This document shows, in pieces, positions 23,507-35,411 of a stretch of DNA of 64,000 bases. Every line of letters starts with the position of its first letter. Within the stretch, counting starts at the first letter, position 1. The notes under the pieces were generated by a model, which was not told where the DNA came from, did no database searches, and was given only the letters and a program-made list of their open reading frames with translations. This DNA is from Limonium bicolor (Eukaryota; Streptophyta; Magnoliopsida; Caryophyllales; Plumbaginaceae), in NCBI GenBank assembly GCA_023374045.1, contig CM041780.1, forward strand, positions 89,245,627 to 89,309,626. Reading direction: 5' to 3'. The position numbers and the translations under genes were made by a program.

Positions 23507-25480
23507 TTTTCCTTTGATATAATCTTCTTTTATTTGTTGAGACTTTTCATTATTTTACTGCAAGAGCCACGACTCCCCTATTTCAATAGATAACTCTGCC
23601 TGGTTCCACTTGAGTTCTTCTGGTTTTGCAGATTTAATCTTTCAGGTACTTCATTCTAATGCTAAACTGAACTCAAGTGTGGGGAAATATCATGGCATTG
23701 TTCACCACTGATCAGGGAGTCCTTTAACACTCTGGCTATTTTATTTATGCATTTCTTGTGTTTTTTTATCTTTGTTTAATTATTTTTGGAAATGTTTTTA
23801 TTTTTAAAATAATGAGGTGTTTTAGATTAATGGTTTTTAATTTAATATATATATATATATATATATATAAAATTTTCAACGTGTCCGGCTAAATCCAGCC
23901 GGACGCAAATCCGGACTCTAGAAAACCCTAGTGTGTCCGGCTAAGTTTACCCGGACGTGGATCCGGACATGTAAAAAAAAAATAAAAAAAATAGTAATGG
24001 TGGGGTGAGAGAAAAAAAAAAAATTTTCAACGTGTCCGGCTAAATCCAGCCGGACGCAAATCCGGACATGAGACGTCCGGTTCTGCGTCCGGCCAAGTTG
24101 ATCCGGACACACACAAAAAAAAAATTCTGCAATTGTTTTCTAGGTTAATGTTCTACTGTTTATTGTTATTATTTGCCATGTTTGGATGTTTTAATGCCTT
24201 GGTTCTCATAGAACAACTATGTGCCAGAATATGTTCAAATAGAACATGCTGCTCGATCGGTTTCGGGTATTGGTGCATTATTTGCTTCTCTTTTCTTGTT
24301 GTTTAGGTTTCTCACTGCATTTGTTTATCGTTTAGAAACTCGCAACTTTTGCTCTGGACGACACGCATACTATCTGTGACTCATGAGGAATATCTCGACC
24401 CCTGAAAAACTTCAAGTGTGAGGAAGAACATCTTCCTCAATCTATAACACCAGGGGAGTCTCAGTTCCTAATTTACTTATTGATGTTCCACCTTTCTTGC
24501 GTTGAGGGTTATTATTGCTTATGCGTCTATTATGAGTATAGCATGTTTGAAAGATCTTTTCTTCACTGCTTTTTTCTATGAACAATGAGGACATTGCTCC
24601 TCTTAAGTGTGAGGAAGGAAAGACCTTTCCCTGAAAACATGCTAGTTGTTCTTTAATGCCACACTTGCTTTTTGCTCTCTAATGACTGTGCACACCAAAA
24701 AAAATTACAGGAGCATTTGAAATTAAACCAAGTGACAACCGTAAGAATCGTTTTGCTTGATGAGGTTTGATAAATAATTTTATTTCAAAAATACTCTATT
24801 TTCACTGAAACCAGGTGGATTAGCTAGTTGTGGAAACCAATTATTTTAGCTTGGGATTTTGGAAATGAAGTGAATGTTTGGAATGAAAAGGATAAGGCAA
24901 GGTACTCCACTGATCAAAATTTTTTCCTAACAATAGCAGGCCTCGTCTATCCGGTTATTAAGTCTTAAGGGTGCCTTAACACCTATCTACCTAAGGTCTC
25001 GGGATCTGGGATAGTTGGCCCAACACCATCTCAAGGATAGAGAGAAAAGTCTGGGTTACGGAATAACTCTGCAAGATCTCAAATATTAGTTTGTTTTATA
25101 CATAACTCTTGAAGATAAATGCTTTCGCTTACAAAGAAGATAATTGCAGTTAAAATTATACTTTTGATCATGAGTGCGTGGTGTTGAAAGGTATTGCGGA
25201 ATAAGGCATTACTTCACACCCCTTGTCATCCAAAGGTTAGAGGAATGAAAATTGGTGGAAAGTCCCAAGCTAAGTTAACTTGTTTTCTACAATCTAGTTT
25301 CTCTATGCTTTTACAAAATTGTTCTTCTTTCACTGTTTGTGAAAACCTACCTCTAAAGAGCAAGATTATTCTTTCATTTGTCACTTTGCTTGATTTCCCT
25401 CTGCACCTGTTTAATCTTGAGATTATGTGACGGTTTTAGAGACATTCTTATTCTTTAATTGTTTGAGGACAAGCAAAAGC
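23507..25480 (+). other. Element B 3' non-coding region
   Basis: No open frames of note. It resembles 29443-30700 of element A in patches (for example GGCAAGGTACTC...CTGATC at about 24896 and 30152, and ACGGAATAA...ACTTCACA at about 25195 and 30409), so it is the conserved Athila 3' region. It contains three AAGTGTGRGGAA motifs (23675, 24414, 24605) like the real polypurine tract, a TA dinucleotide run near 23845-23869, and a TCCGG palindrome cluster at 23881-24112. Confidence 0.75.
23881..24112 (+). repeat. TCCGG palindrome cluster in element B 3' region
   Basis: Repeats of GTGTCCGGCTAAATCCAGCC with CGGACGCAAATCCGGAC, present at about 23881 and again at about 24032, plus TCCGGCTAAGTTTACCCGGA between. 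They are like the clusters in the LTRs of the same element but located inside the internal region. Confidence 0.75.
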
Positions 25481-25496
25481 TTAAGTGGGAGGAAGT
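25481..25496 (+). other. Element B polypurine tract
   Basis: TTAAGTGGGAGGAAGT ends directly at the 3' LTR start TGATAAG. It primes plus-strand DNA synthesis. Confidence 0.85.
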
Positions 25497-27183
25497 TGAT
25501 AAGTGTGAAACATATAGGCTTTTAAAGGTTTAATTACCTTATAATCTGCTACAATTTAAGCAATGTTTCCCACTTATTCTGTGTTTTTCCTAAGATTGAT
25601 GTTTTGATATGAACTGATGCACTTTATATGTTAAATATAGGAAAAACCCAGGGAAATGAAGATTTTACATCATAAGGATTACAACGCAACAAACGGGGAA
25701 CAAATCAGGGAAAAAACACAAAAATTGGTCGTGTCCGGGTCAACTTGGCCGGACGCAGAACCGGACATCTCACGTCCGGATCTCTGTCGGGTCAACTTAG
25801 CCGGACGTGACCCAACCGAGAATTCTGTGTCTTGTCCGGATCCGGACAGCGATCCGGACATATTCCGAGATTCAGATCCAAAACCGCTGTCTCACGTCCG
25901 GATCCGGACACAGATCCGGACGTCACACAGAGCTGAAAATAAAAATGCAATCGCGCTGATAATCGGGCTTTCGGCGCAATTATCAGCCGAAAGCGAGTTT
26001 AACCCATACCTCAACCATTATTGATACAGAGCCATGCTCAATAAATGACGAATACACCAATCCCACTAACCTATGTCTATCTTTCTAATCCTATATAAAC
26101 CCACCTTCTATTTCATTTCAAATTGTCCCACTCTCAGAGTCTAATCCTCTCCTCCTCTCTACATAAACCTCTCATCCACGACTCGCTCCATCCCCAGTCA
26201 TAAGTCCTTCTCCGTAAACCTTCACCCTCACTCACAGACAAAACCCTGCTCGCAGCGCTTCATTTACCCGCGTCCGGATTGACGTCCGGATCCGGACAGC
26301 ACCAGGACAACGTGTCCGGATCTACGTCCGACCCAAGACAGCCGGACGTGACCAGACGATTGTGGAATTTGCAGAATCGACCACGGCTTCTAAAATCAGT
26401 TTTTCTGCTAAATCCCTCTATCCTTATGCTGTTTATATTGAGCATTGTTATTTTGTCTATGGCTGAGTAGTCGCTTTTAATTTCGGTTTACTATGTATCT
26501 CTAGAATAATTATTTCTGAACCTTTGTGATTTTCTGCAGTACAATAGAATAAAGTTCTTTTCCCTTATGAATTCCTAGAACTTTAATCTGATCAATTAAA
26601 TAAGTTTATCAGTTTGTTAGCTTATAAGTGAGAACTGCGGCTATCAATTGACTACAGGGAAAGAACCAGTTAGTATAGAGATGGTAATTCCTCTAAAACA
26701 CTAGCTGACCGTTAATCTAGACTACACTTAAAGCAATTAGTAAACAGTGGATTCATAACGAGAGTTAGGATTCGGTTTTTGCTAATTAGAATTCGTGGAG
26801 CGGGAGACCGAATACGAGTTATCTTTATTCTAGAGTTTTATTCAGAATACTGTAGAAATCACTTAGGGGAAGAAATTGCAATCTAGAGAGAAGTAGTAAA
26901 CCGGAATTTCCCTTATAAAAAAAAACCAAAACAATTATTTACCTGTTATTTACTACTTATTGAACTCCTTTACAATATTCACCATCACATACAAAACCCC
27001 CAATTTCCTGTTATTTTTTTATTATTCTTGTTTTGTGTGTAAGTAGAAATTAAACTAGCCGCTGCCTCCTTGGATTCGATACTCAGGGAATACTCCGAGA
27101 TTTAAAACTTGCTATAATCGACCGGTACACTTGCCGTTAGGTTAAACCCCCAACACAATTTACCGTTAGGTTTTACCCCAACA
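25497..27183 (+). repeat. Element B 3' LTR (1687 bp)
   Basis: Same start (TGATAAGTGTGAAAC) and end (CCCCAACA) as 7166-8849, with TATA box at 26092-26099 and the same TCCGG clusters. Differences from the 5' copy are few and often 1-3 bp indels. Confidence 0.95.
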
Positions 27184-27552
27184 CTTGGTTCTCCTCTATA
27201 ATTCAAGATTGAAGCTTTTCCCTAGGAAGCTCAAATCTCATTGGCTGGTCCTTTCCGGATTGTTGATGTGACCTCATATGGTGCCTTTGAACTACAAAAC
27301 AAGAAGGGCGAAACTTTCAAAGTTAATGGAGCCCGTCTAAAGAGGTATACTTGTCCTATTGATATTTCAACTGATTTGTTTAGAATTTCTCTTGTCCAGG
27401 AACAGCATGACACTTTTACTCCTGTTTCGAAACCGGCACTATCTAAGAATAAATCTCTCCCATGGAGAGTTCAACACAAACTCAAGCTGCTACGCAGCTT
27501 GACTATAGGAAGTTGTGGGACCCCAACCCACAACTCCTCTCAAACAGAATGA
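27184..27552 (+). pseudogene. Element A integrase C-terminal part
   Basis: Continuation of the integrase cut by element B; the first five bases are the right copy of the target duplication (CTTGG). It reads LLYNSRLKLFPRKL and then, after a frame change, LSGPFRIV-type sequence (AGPFRIVDVTSYGAFEL, NGARLKRY). This is the usual GPF/Y end of Athila integrases before the env-like region. It ends at a TGA near 27552. Confidence 0.85.
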
Positions 27553-28291
27553 AATTATGGGCGTCTAGCTAAGAACGTTAAAAAAGAGCAGCTAACTGGG
27601 AGGCAACCCAGTGCTTATCAGGTATTTTAAAACCGTCGAATCGGTCTGTTCAGTATAATCTCCCAAACCACAAAAAACGACCGCACAACCACAAATCGCC
27701 CCAAATCTTCTCTTTGCTCTAGATTCTTCATTACTCCACCAAATCGAGCAAGGTTGGTACCGAAATCTTCGTTTTTCAATTCTCTACATTTCTATAGCAA
27801 GAAATCCACAAACCATCAACCACACAAGGAGAAATCAGTGACTAAAGTTCCGAATCTAGGGTTGACGTTTTCGCAAATTGTGAATTCGTTCTTGCGTTTT
27901 TGTCATCAATTTCTTCTTCTACAATCATCCTATACTCCCACGAGGTAAATTCTACACTTGTTATACTCAATTTTGGTGTTTTTGATTGAATTCCAAATTG
28001 AGGTTTAATAGTTACGAAAATATTGTTGTTATATTTCCGTTTTTCGGTTGTATAATGCATTGTTGTTGTAACTATGGAGGTTTATGATTGTACAATGTTG
28101 TGAGTGGATTTGTTTGATGATGGTATTGCATTATCTTGTTTATTGATTGAATTTAGTTGTGGAGAATTGAATATTTTTAGGTGAGATTCTGTCGAAATTT
28201 AGGTAGAATTTGTGGATATTTATGTATTTATGTTTGAATTTCATACTATTTTTCTACCTGCTTTCTATGTTGCTAATTTGTGTTAAACAGG
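27553..28291 (+). other. Element A pol-env spacer with probable env leader intron
   Basis: Contains a short hairpin CTGGG-AGGCAA-CCCAG (27596-27611), conserved in element B at 23436-23453. A probable intron runs from donor GTAAAT at 27945 to acceptor AAACAG at 28290. It would place an upstream exon just before the env-like ATG at 28292, in keeping with the spliced env-like transcripts known for Athila. Confidence 0.6.
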
Positions 28292-29442
28292 ATGTTGAGA
28301 AAATTAACTGGACGTTCAAAGAAGAGTAAAACCACTGCTACTAGTTCCAGTCAGGCACCCCCACCGGATTTTATATCTCAACAGGCAGCAGACTGGTTCA
28401 ATCTGGAGTGCGAAATTGAACCTGAACGATCGGTCGCACCGGAGTTACAGCGCCAGCTTGGGTTACCCGAGCTTCTGGAGGCGCATGGATGGGTGAAGCT
28501 ACTAGACATGGGTGGAGTATTCTACCCACGTGAGGTACGGGTTTTCTATGCGAATTCCCGTATCCAAGAAGGCACCGTCCGCTCCACGGTCCAAGGGAGG
28601 GACATCATTATTCGAGTAGAGTATATTGCGACTTACCTAGGGATCCCTTACCCTGCTCCTCCTATTAATGAGGATGATGATCTGGTGCAACTTCATAATG
28701 AGGTTCAGAATGCCGCACCGACATTACAGTGCCTTTTACTTCAGGCACCGCACAGACGAAGAGGGGATGACCAGTCTAAGCAGGTCATCCCAGCTGATCT
28801 TCTACAGGACCCTCGCGAGCGAGTCCTGTTCGTGCTTCTGGTGGCCATTGTCGCGCCACGACACACTTCTGACCTCAACCAGACCGACTGCTATCTTATC
28901 CAGGCGGTCGTGAACTCTTCTTTTGTTGGAGCTTCTACACTCTATATCTACCCCAGCTTTTACAGCAGCATCTGCGCTACATCATCGAGCACAAGGACCG
29001 TCACAGGCTTGGATTCCCTGTTATGATCTGCCACTTCCTCAGGGAGCAGGGAGTGATCTTAGCTGAGGAGGGTCGTTCCACTTCCAGGTCACCCATTGAC
29101 ATGGGCACCATGAAGAGGATGAGATTTGACTATGATGGAGCGGCGTGGATTAAGCAGGCGGGTCCACGTACTCAGAAGCGGCAGAGAGATGTTGGAGAGG
29201 GACCGTCAGAGCCAGTCCCTACTTCCACTGCAGCAGAGGAGCGGCAGTATGCGGCATTCCCAGCACCCAGGAGCGGTTATGTGACCTGGGATGAGTTCGA
29301 GCGCAGACAGCAGCAGATGGAGCAGTCGTTCCAAGCTGAGATCAGCCTCCTTCGGGAGCAGGCACGACAGTCGCAGGATAATTATGAGACTCTACTACAT
29401 GACTTCCAGCAGTGGCAGGCTAACTACCCACCGCCTGAGTGA
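28292..29442 (+). pseudogene. Element A env-like third ORF (Athila type), one frameshift
   Basis: Located after integrase, where Athila elements carry an ORF called env-like. The ATG at 28292 follows a probable splice acceptor. Residues include PRKL/SKKSK basic start, FISQQAADWFNLECEIEPE, and the family-typical VFYPREVRVFYANSRI. Reading is open to 29026, then continues in another frame from about 29000 (MICHFLREQGVILAEEG ... RMRFDYDGAAW) to the stop at 29440-29442. The C-terminus is predicted coiled coil (Gln/Glu/Arg-rich). I see no clear signal peptide or membrane span, so a true envelope function is not supported by this sequence. Confidence 0.72.
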
Positions 29443-30717
29443 TTTTATGACAGTTATTTTCTCTCTTTGGTTTTTCCATTCCTGCTTTGTTATTTATTTA
29501 ATGTATTACTAACATTTGATAGTTTTCTGTTTATTTGGTTTGTTTCAGTTTACGCACTATCTTTATTATATAATAGCATTTTTTCCTTTTCAATGTTTCA
29601 ATAAGACATTCCATCTGCAGAGTTGAGCACTTGCATAACGCAAGTGTGAGGAACGTTTCCCCCGACAAAAGTTTAAGTGTGAGGAAGGGCTACTTTCTCA
29701 AATCCAAGGATATAAGGGGAGTTGTTTGTTTTAATTTTTGCACAATTTAAATTATGTTAAGTTCGTTTTACTCCTCTTACTTGATTTATCTCTATTGCAA
29801 TACATGACCGCTATCCTCCATGAGTATGACACATTTTGAAACGTCTTCTTACTTGAAAAATTTTTAACTGAACAATTGAGGACATTGTTCCTCTTAAGTG
29901 TGAGGAAGTAGAGACCTTTCCCTGAATATGTGCTAGCTGATCTAATACATATAGACATTAGATTTACGGGTGAAAATATTTTGTAGAAAAATTAAGCATG
30001 GTAAGCAACTTTAAGATTAGTTTTGCTCATAATTGTTAGCTTTCATGGTTTCATTATAAAAATTATTTTGTGTGCAAGCTAATTATAAAGTCTGAACTGG
30101 TTTAACTCGGTACCTTGGGAATGAAAGGAAAGTTTGGAATGGAAGAATAAGGCAAGGTACTCTGCTGATCTAATATTTTTGTTTAAACTGAAACGGGCCT
30201 CTTCCATTCGGTTATTAAGTCCTTGGGGTGCTTCATCACCCATTTACCTAAGATCATTTGATCTGGGATAAAAGACCCAAAACTGCTAACGGGGAGAAAA
30301 GTCTGTAGGGTTTAAAATAAATTTGCAAACAGTGCTATTAAAGTTTGTTAAGAAAAAAAAGAGCTTAAACTTATTTAGATCATGAGTATGTGGTGCTGAA
30401 AGGTACTACGGAATAAAGCAATACTTCACATCCCTTGTCATTTCTGGGTATTTAAGGAAAGAAATGGTGGAAAGATCCCGAGTTAATCTGTGTTCATTCT
30501 TGATGATTTAACTTCTCCAAATTTTTGGTTTGAAGAGCTTGTATCCACTAAAAAGAAAGAAACATACAGTTATGAGCAAAGGTTAATCTTAGGATTGTTA
30601 TTATGCTTAATTCCCTTCTACGTTTTTTTTACCCAAAGATTTAATTCTATGGAATTCCTCAGGAGCTTAATTCTGTATTTTGCTTGAGGACAAGCAAAAG
30701 CTAAGTGTGAGGAAGTT
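29443..30717 (+). other. Element A 3' non-coding region with polypurine tract
   Basis: No gene. The polypurine tract AAGTGTGAGGAAG (30703-30715) is two bases from the LTR start. Three further near-exact copies of this motif occur at 29642, 29675 and 29896. Patches align with the 3' region of element B. Confidence 0.8.
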
Positions 30718-32183
30718 TGATAAGTGCAAACATATAGACTTTTAGGGTTTAAATACCTTATGAATTGCAATATCTGAAACACATGTTTCCCACTTATTAT
30801 GCGTTTTTTCCTAAGATTTATGTTTTGATATGAACTAATGAATTTTATATGTTCAATGTAAGAAAAAGGCATGTAATTAAGTAGATTTACTCATGAGGAT
30901 TCCAACGCAACAAACGGGGATTAAATCGGAGCTGAAACGAATATTTTAGAGGCAAATGAATTCTCGTCCGGACTAGTGTCCGGATGAGCTGGTCCGGACG
31001 CACACACGTGGAGCAAGCTCCGCTTACCGTCGACATGTCCGAACCAGCCTGGTCCGGACGCTGGTTCGGACACAACGAATTTTACAGCGTACAGGGCACC
31101 ATCGACATGGTATGAAAGGATAAATTATTTTATCTTTTCACACACCGACATACCCTCTCTTTTTACCCCATTTTCACTATAAATATACTTATAACCCTCC
31201 ATTAATACATATCTCATTCCACCCCCAAACTAATGTCATTTTTCCTCCACAAAATCACCATTTCCACTCCAAAAATCATACATCTCACCTACATAATGTC
31301 CACATAAAATCCACACATCACCTCATCCCATAAAACATTCCATTTCCATACTGTTGTTCTGTCCAACCTCTGTCCAAAATATTAGCAGTCAAAATAGAGG
31401 AGCTAAATTAATTATCTTTCCCAGATGATTTCTTTTATTCTTTATTATGTCTTTTTAATTATGTTGCGCTAAGAGGATTTACTCCGGGTGAAGGTGTAAT
31501 TATAGTTTGTTTAATTATATAATCTATATTTTTACCGGTTTAATTAAATACAGTTTGTTACGATTAAAGCTTATCTCTCGCCTTTTTAATAAATTTCATG
31601 AATTTATTAAAATGCTTTACAAAGTCTATTTTGATCAGATCAGTGATAAATACACAGGTTAATTAATCGATGAATCTGTGGAAAACTTATTTTGATTAAA
31701 TAAGTTAGTATTTTCAGATGCAAAATATAATTCCTCTCACTTAATCCATTTACATGTGTTTTGCTCGAATCTAGATTAGACCGAGCACTTTCTAGTAAAC
31801 GAGTCATTTTGAGTCTATGATTTAGTCCTTAAGATAATAACAGGAATTTTGCCAAACTATTATAATAAACCGGTAGAGATGGCATAATTAATCAGATTAT
31901 ATAAACCTGAACTCGGAGTCCCGTTTAATTTATCTTCTACTCAGTTAATTTTATCTGCTTTTTACTTTACAAAAACAAGTTAATCAATTCCCCCCTTTTG
32001 TGACAAAGCTTAGGTACTATATTATTTCGCTATAAGTCCCACGGTTTGACCCCGACCGCTTCTGTCTTACTATACTACTGCGATCGGGTTTTGTTAGCAG
32101 CCCGACGGATATTTGAGTTATTAATTTCTTTCTCAATTATTTAAAATACACCAGTTCCAACCACTCTCATTTTGCCGTCTGCA
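30718..32183 (+). repeat. Element A 3' LTR (1466 bp)
   Basis: Starts TGATAAGTGCAAAC and ends CCGTCTGCA. The part from 31144 matches 1-1040. It contains a GTCCGG palindrome cluster (30965-31072) and a TATA box at 31178-31185. Confidence 0.95.
30965..31072 (+). repeat. GTCCGG palindrome cluster in element A LTR
   Basis: Five GTCCGGAC/GTCCGGA-type sites in about 105 bp. One forms an 11-bp perfect hairpin: GTCCGAACCAG (31037-31047) with CTGGTTCGGAC (31061-31071). It lies about 105 bp upstream of the TATA box. Confidence 0.75.
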
Positions 32184-35100
32184 ATAACCGAAATGACCCT
32201 TATAATTCTACAAATTATGCTTTCGCCCTATGTTCAATTCGGTTTTACATATATACTTTAATAAATTACATATTCACCCCAAAACTTTTATAAACCTAAT
32301 ATTTTAAGTCATAAATCGTTTTAACCCAAATTTTTTGGTCAACACTTTGACCAAAGCCTAATTTCATAATTAATACTTTAATATACCCAGAATATCATAT
32401 GTAATTCGGTTATACACTATATTTTCTAGAAGTTACAAAATAGCCCCAAAACTTTATCAAATGTTATTTCAACACTTAAACACTTGTTTAATTTGACCAA
32501 AATTCATAATATTAATTCCTACCTTATATTATATCATAATTATGCCATATCAATCCTTTAACTCTCGGCATTTATATTTAGTATACCATACTTTTCAAAA
32601 TTTACATTTTAGCCACATAACTTTATAAACTAGCCATTTAAATACTTGTATCTATTTTTAATATTCCCAAAATTTATAACATAAGCTAATATACTTATAT
32701 TCCTCAAAAATCACCAAATAGAACATTTTATTCTCGGCTGTAACAAATATTTATCATATGGTTTTAAAACTTGATTTATACCTTATAATAAGTGTATATA
32801 AATGTATATAAGCCATATAACACTTCTAAAAATTATGCTAATGACTTAGAATGATTATAAGCTCAAAATAGAACATTTAACCCCTAGACGATTCGGCTTG
32901 AATTTATATGCATCATATTTAAATTTTTGTGACACAAATTTATACCTTAAGGTAATAATCTTACCTTATATGTTATAAGCTATTTTCTTGATAATATATC
33001 ATATAGTTTTCGACCTTAATTAATCTAAGGCTTGTACATAAATTTTGTACCAAAGTTTGAAGCTTAAATCAAACTTAAACTTAGTAGATTTAATTATAGA
33101 AACTTACTCCTTAAATCAAGATGATTCTTGTACTTGATTTCCCCTTGAATTCCAAGCTCTTCCAATGCTATTTTGATGTAGAATTTTCGGCCTCCATGTA
33201 TAGGTTTAGGAGATCCAAGTGTTAGACTTCTAACAAGGATTTATAAGTAAGGTTTGGAGTAGTTTATAAGAGTTTACCTTAGGTATTTGTCAAGGAATTT
33301 TCGGTACACCATAGGATGATTGGAGATCCAAGTTTCCTTCATGAAATAATGAAGAGAACATAGGCTTAGAAGCTTGAAATTTTCAGACATTAACTAATGT
33401 ATTTGCTAGGATTTTCAAACAAGAAGTATACCTTAACTTGGTCTTGTTTGTTCCTTAAGTTGTTGTTGAATCAAGACAACTCCTTGGAGTACTAAGCTTG
33501 GCGAAATCTTGCTAGGTTGCTAGGATGATTCTTGAATCAAGACTTGTTGGAAGTTGCTAGGAATTTAACACAAAAATGGAGTTTAAGGTTAAATCTCCAT
33601 TAATGGAGCTTGAAGCTCACAAGAAGAACTAGCTAAGGTAGAAAGAAAAGAGAGAAGAAGAGTGCTTACCAAAATCGGACAAGGAAGGGCAAAGGGGTGC
33701 TAGGTTACCGTGAGGTATTAAGAGAATAGGTAAGGAATGAATTTTTGACACAATAATGTCAAAGTTGGCTAACTTTTCCATAGTTTATTTGCTTGTCTCT
33801 TGGCTCCATAAAGCCTCTCAATCAGCTAGACTTTTGGTCATGTGAAGAAAGAAATGGAGACTTTGATTGTCAATTGACACAAGATGACAAGGGCAAAGGT
33901 AGGTAGTTGTTTCTTTTGAATTTTCTAAGATGAATACCCATGCTAATCTTGTCTTAATTCCTTGCAGATTTTCGGCAATGTGCTATAGGAATCCTCTTGA
34001 TTTTTGTTTATATTAGACATAGGAATATGCATAGTTAGGTATATGTTTTATTTGAATATTGTACAGCAATCAAACTCCCCTTTTCCCTTGCTTATTTTCG
34101 GCAGACATAGGATAGAGGATGGGATGCTTCATTGTTTATTTGCCTTGTCAAAAAGCTAGATCTAGTTTGTATTTAATTCATTACTTTTCAAAGGCTAATC
34201 ATCTTCTCATTTTCCTGTAGGTTTTCGGTAATGAGAGGCCTTCTTTGACTGAGATTCTTTTGACATAATGTCACATGATATATGGAAGATGAGTCACCAT
34301 TCCATAAGACACTTTTTAAGCAAAAACCATGACAAATACACCCAAAACAATGGCCACTTTGGTAGCCATGGGGAGTTGATTTTTAACTTGGTTCCTGTCA
34401 CACTATATTGTATTAAGATCATATTGTAACATGTTATAAGTCACAACATTTAATTGGTACATTTATACCAAGATAAAAGATGAAAGTTTCTAAGGTAAAA
34501 TGCTGATTTTATACTACTTTTTGATCTTATTTTCGGCCCTACTTATGATATGAGTTTAGCACTGGATTTGATTTATTTTGATGTTAAATTCATCCCCATT
34601 TAAGATTCCCAACTCGTGGCTCCTCAAAAACTTCAAGGTAATAGCGTAGAACGCGTTTTTATGGCACCCGAAGGTGCGTTTTTGTGCTTTAAGGATATTC
34701 TGGAAAATAAGTAGTTGCTATGAGTTCCAAATTGAGTTATATGGGGTTATATCAACTCATGACACAATTCCCGGCTACCGGGCACTCCCGGGCAAAATAG
34801 GAGCGTTAAGAAATTCCCCCGAGCACTTTGTGTGTTTTTGAAAAAGTAGCTTGAGCATTCTCTTTAGAATGATGAATAATGATGATAGGAACTCTAAGAA
34901 TGAATTATATAGGAGTTTGTGCCACTTCGGTACCTCTCCGGGGCATTCCCGGGGGTTTATGGGGCCCCCAACGGGAACCTCCGAGCACTTTGTCTTTAAT
35001 TGAGAATTTAGCGTGAGGACTTCATCTTATATGTTTAATAAAGTGTTATGGTGCATTTGGAATGAAGTGTAATGCTTTATTTCATCTTATAAAGTATTTC

Positions 35101-35411
35101 CGGGAGTTTCCGGAACTTTCGGGCCTTAAGGGAGGTGTGTTGACTCTCCCGGGCATTTTGCATTTCTACTCTGTTCTAGCTGAGGACCTGTGTTTTAAAG
35201 GTCATATAATGATCCTTAGTTGACTTATCATGAGTTTTATAGTTCATATACCTTGGTTAGCTTAAGGTCCGGCTTAATGCTCATTGTTGACCTTAAGAAG
35301 TTTTGGTGCGTTTTAATGCCTAAGTGTTTATATATTTTCTTAGGGTTTCATAATCCCCCAAGTAATACTTATTTCTCATTATTTAATTATTTAAAGGTTA
35401 GGGGTATTTCA
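32184..35411 (-). repeat. Element M 3' LTR, fragment
   Basis: Matches 57682-60446 at high identity and continues beyond it to 35411, where it ends GGGGTATTTCA (sense start TGAAATACCCC). The left part is displaced by element A and lies outside the window. It contains a CCGGG-rich stretch at about 34770-35160. No host gene is seen in it. Confidence 0.9.
34770..35165 (-). repeat. CCGGG-rich degenerate repeat in element M LTR
   Basis: Three blocks carrying TCCCGGG / CCGGGG palindromes and the recurring end CCCCCGAGCACTTTGTGTG or CCTCCGAGCACTTTGTC (about 34770-34835, 34925-35003, 35098-35160). They stand out against an AT-rich LTR. Confidence 0.6.

Larger units (their letters stand above)
7166..27183 (+). 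mobile_element. Element B: non-autonomous Athila-type LTR retrotransposon (gag-protease only)
   Basis: Two LTRs (7166-8849 and 25497-27183), a perfect tRNA-Asp primer site, gag and protease, a long 3' non-coding region and a polypurine tract. RT, RNase H, integrase and env are absent: protease is followed directly by sequence equivalent to the part of element A just after integrase. Element C (CACTA) interrupts gag. The LTRs are nearly identical, so the insertion is recent. Its mobility must have depended on proteins supplied in trans. This matches the structure of known gag-only (TR-GAG-like) plant elements. Confidence 0.93.
1..32183 (+). mobile_element. Element A: Athila-type Ty3/gypsy LTR retrotransposon, 5' end outside the window
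   Basis: The first 1040 bases recur at 31144-32183 as the second half of the 3' LTR, so this is a 5' LTR cut by the window edge. Order: LTR, tRNA-Asp primer site, gag, protease, RT, RNase H, integrase, env-like ORF, polypurine tract, LTR. This order, the gag sequence type and the third ORF place it in Athila. It is interrupted at 7165/27184 by element B. It sits inside the 3' LTR of element M: the sequence after 32183 matches the uninterrupted M LTR copy from 57682. The inferred target is ATAAC (32184-32188; empty site 57682-57686). The left target copy is outside the window. Confidence 0.93.

Noticed and set aside
28292..29442. True viral envelope protein
   Set aside because: No signal peptide, membrane span or cleavage site seen. 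Only position and Athila-type sequence support the name env-like.
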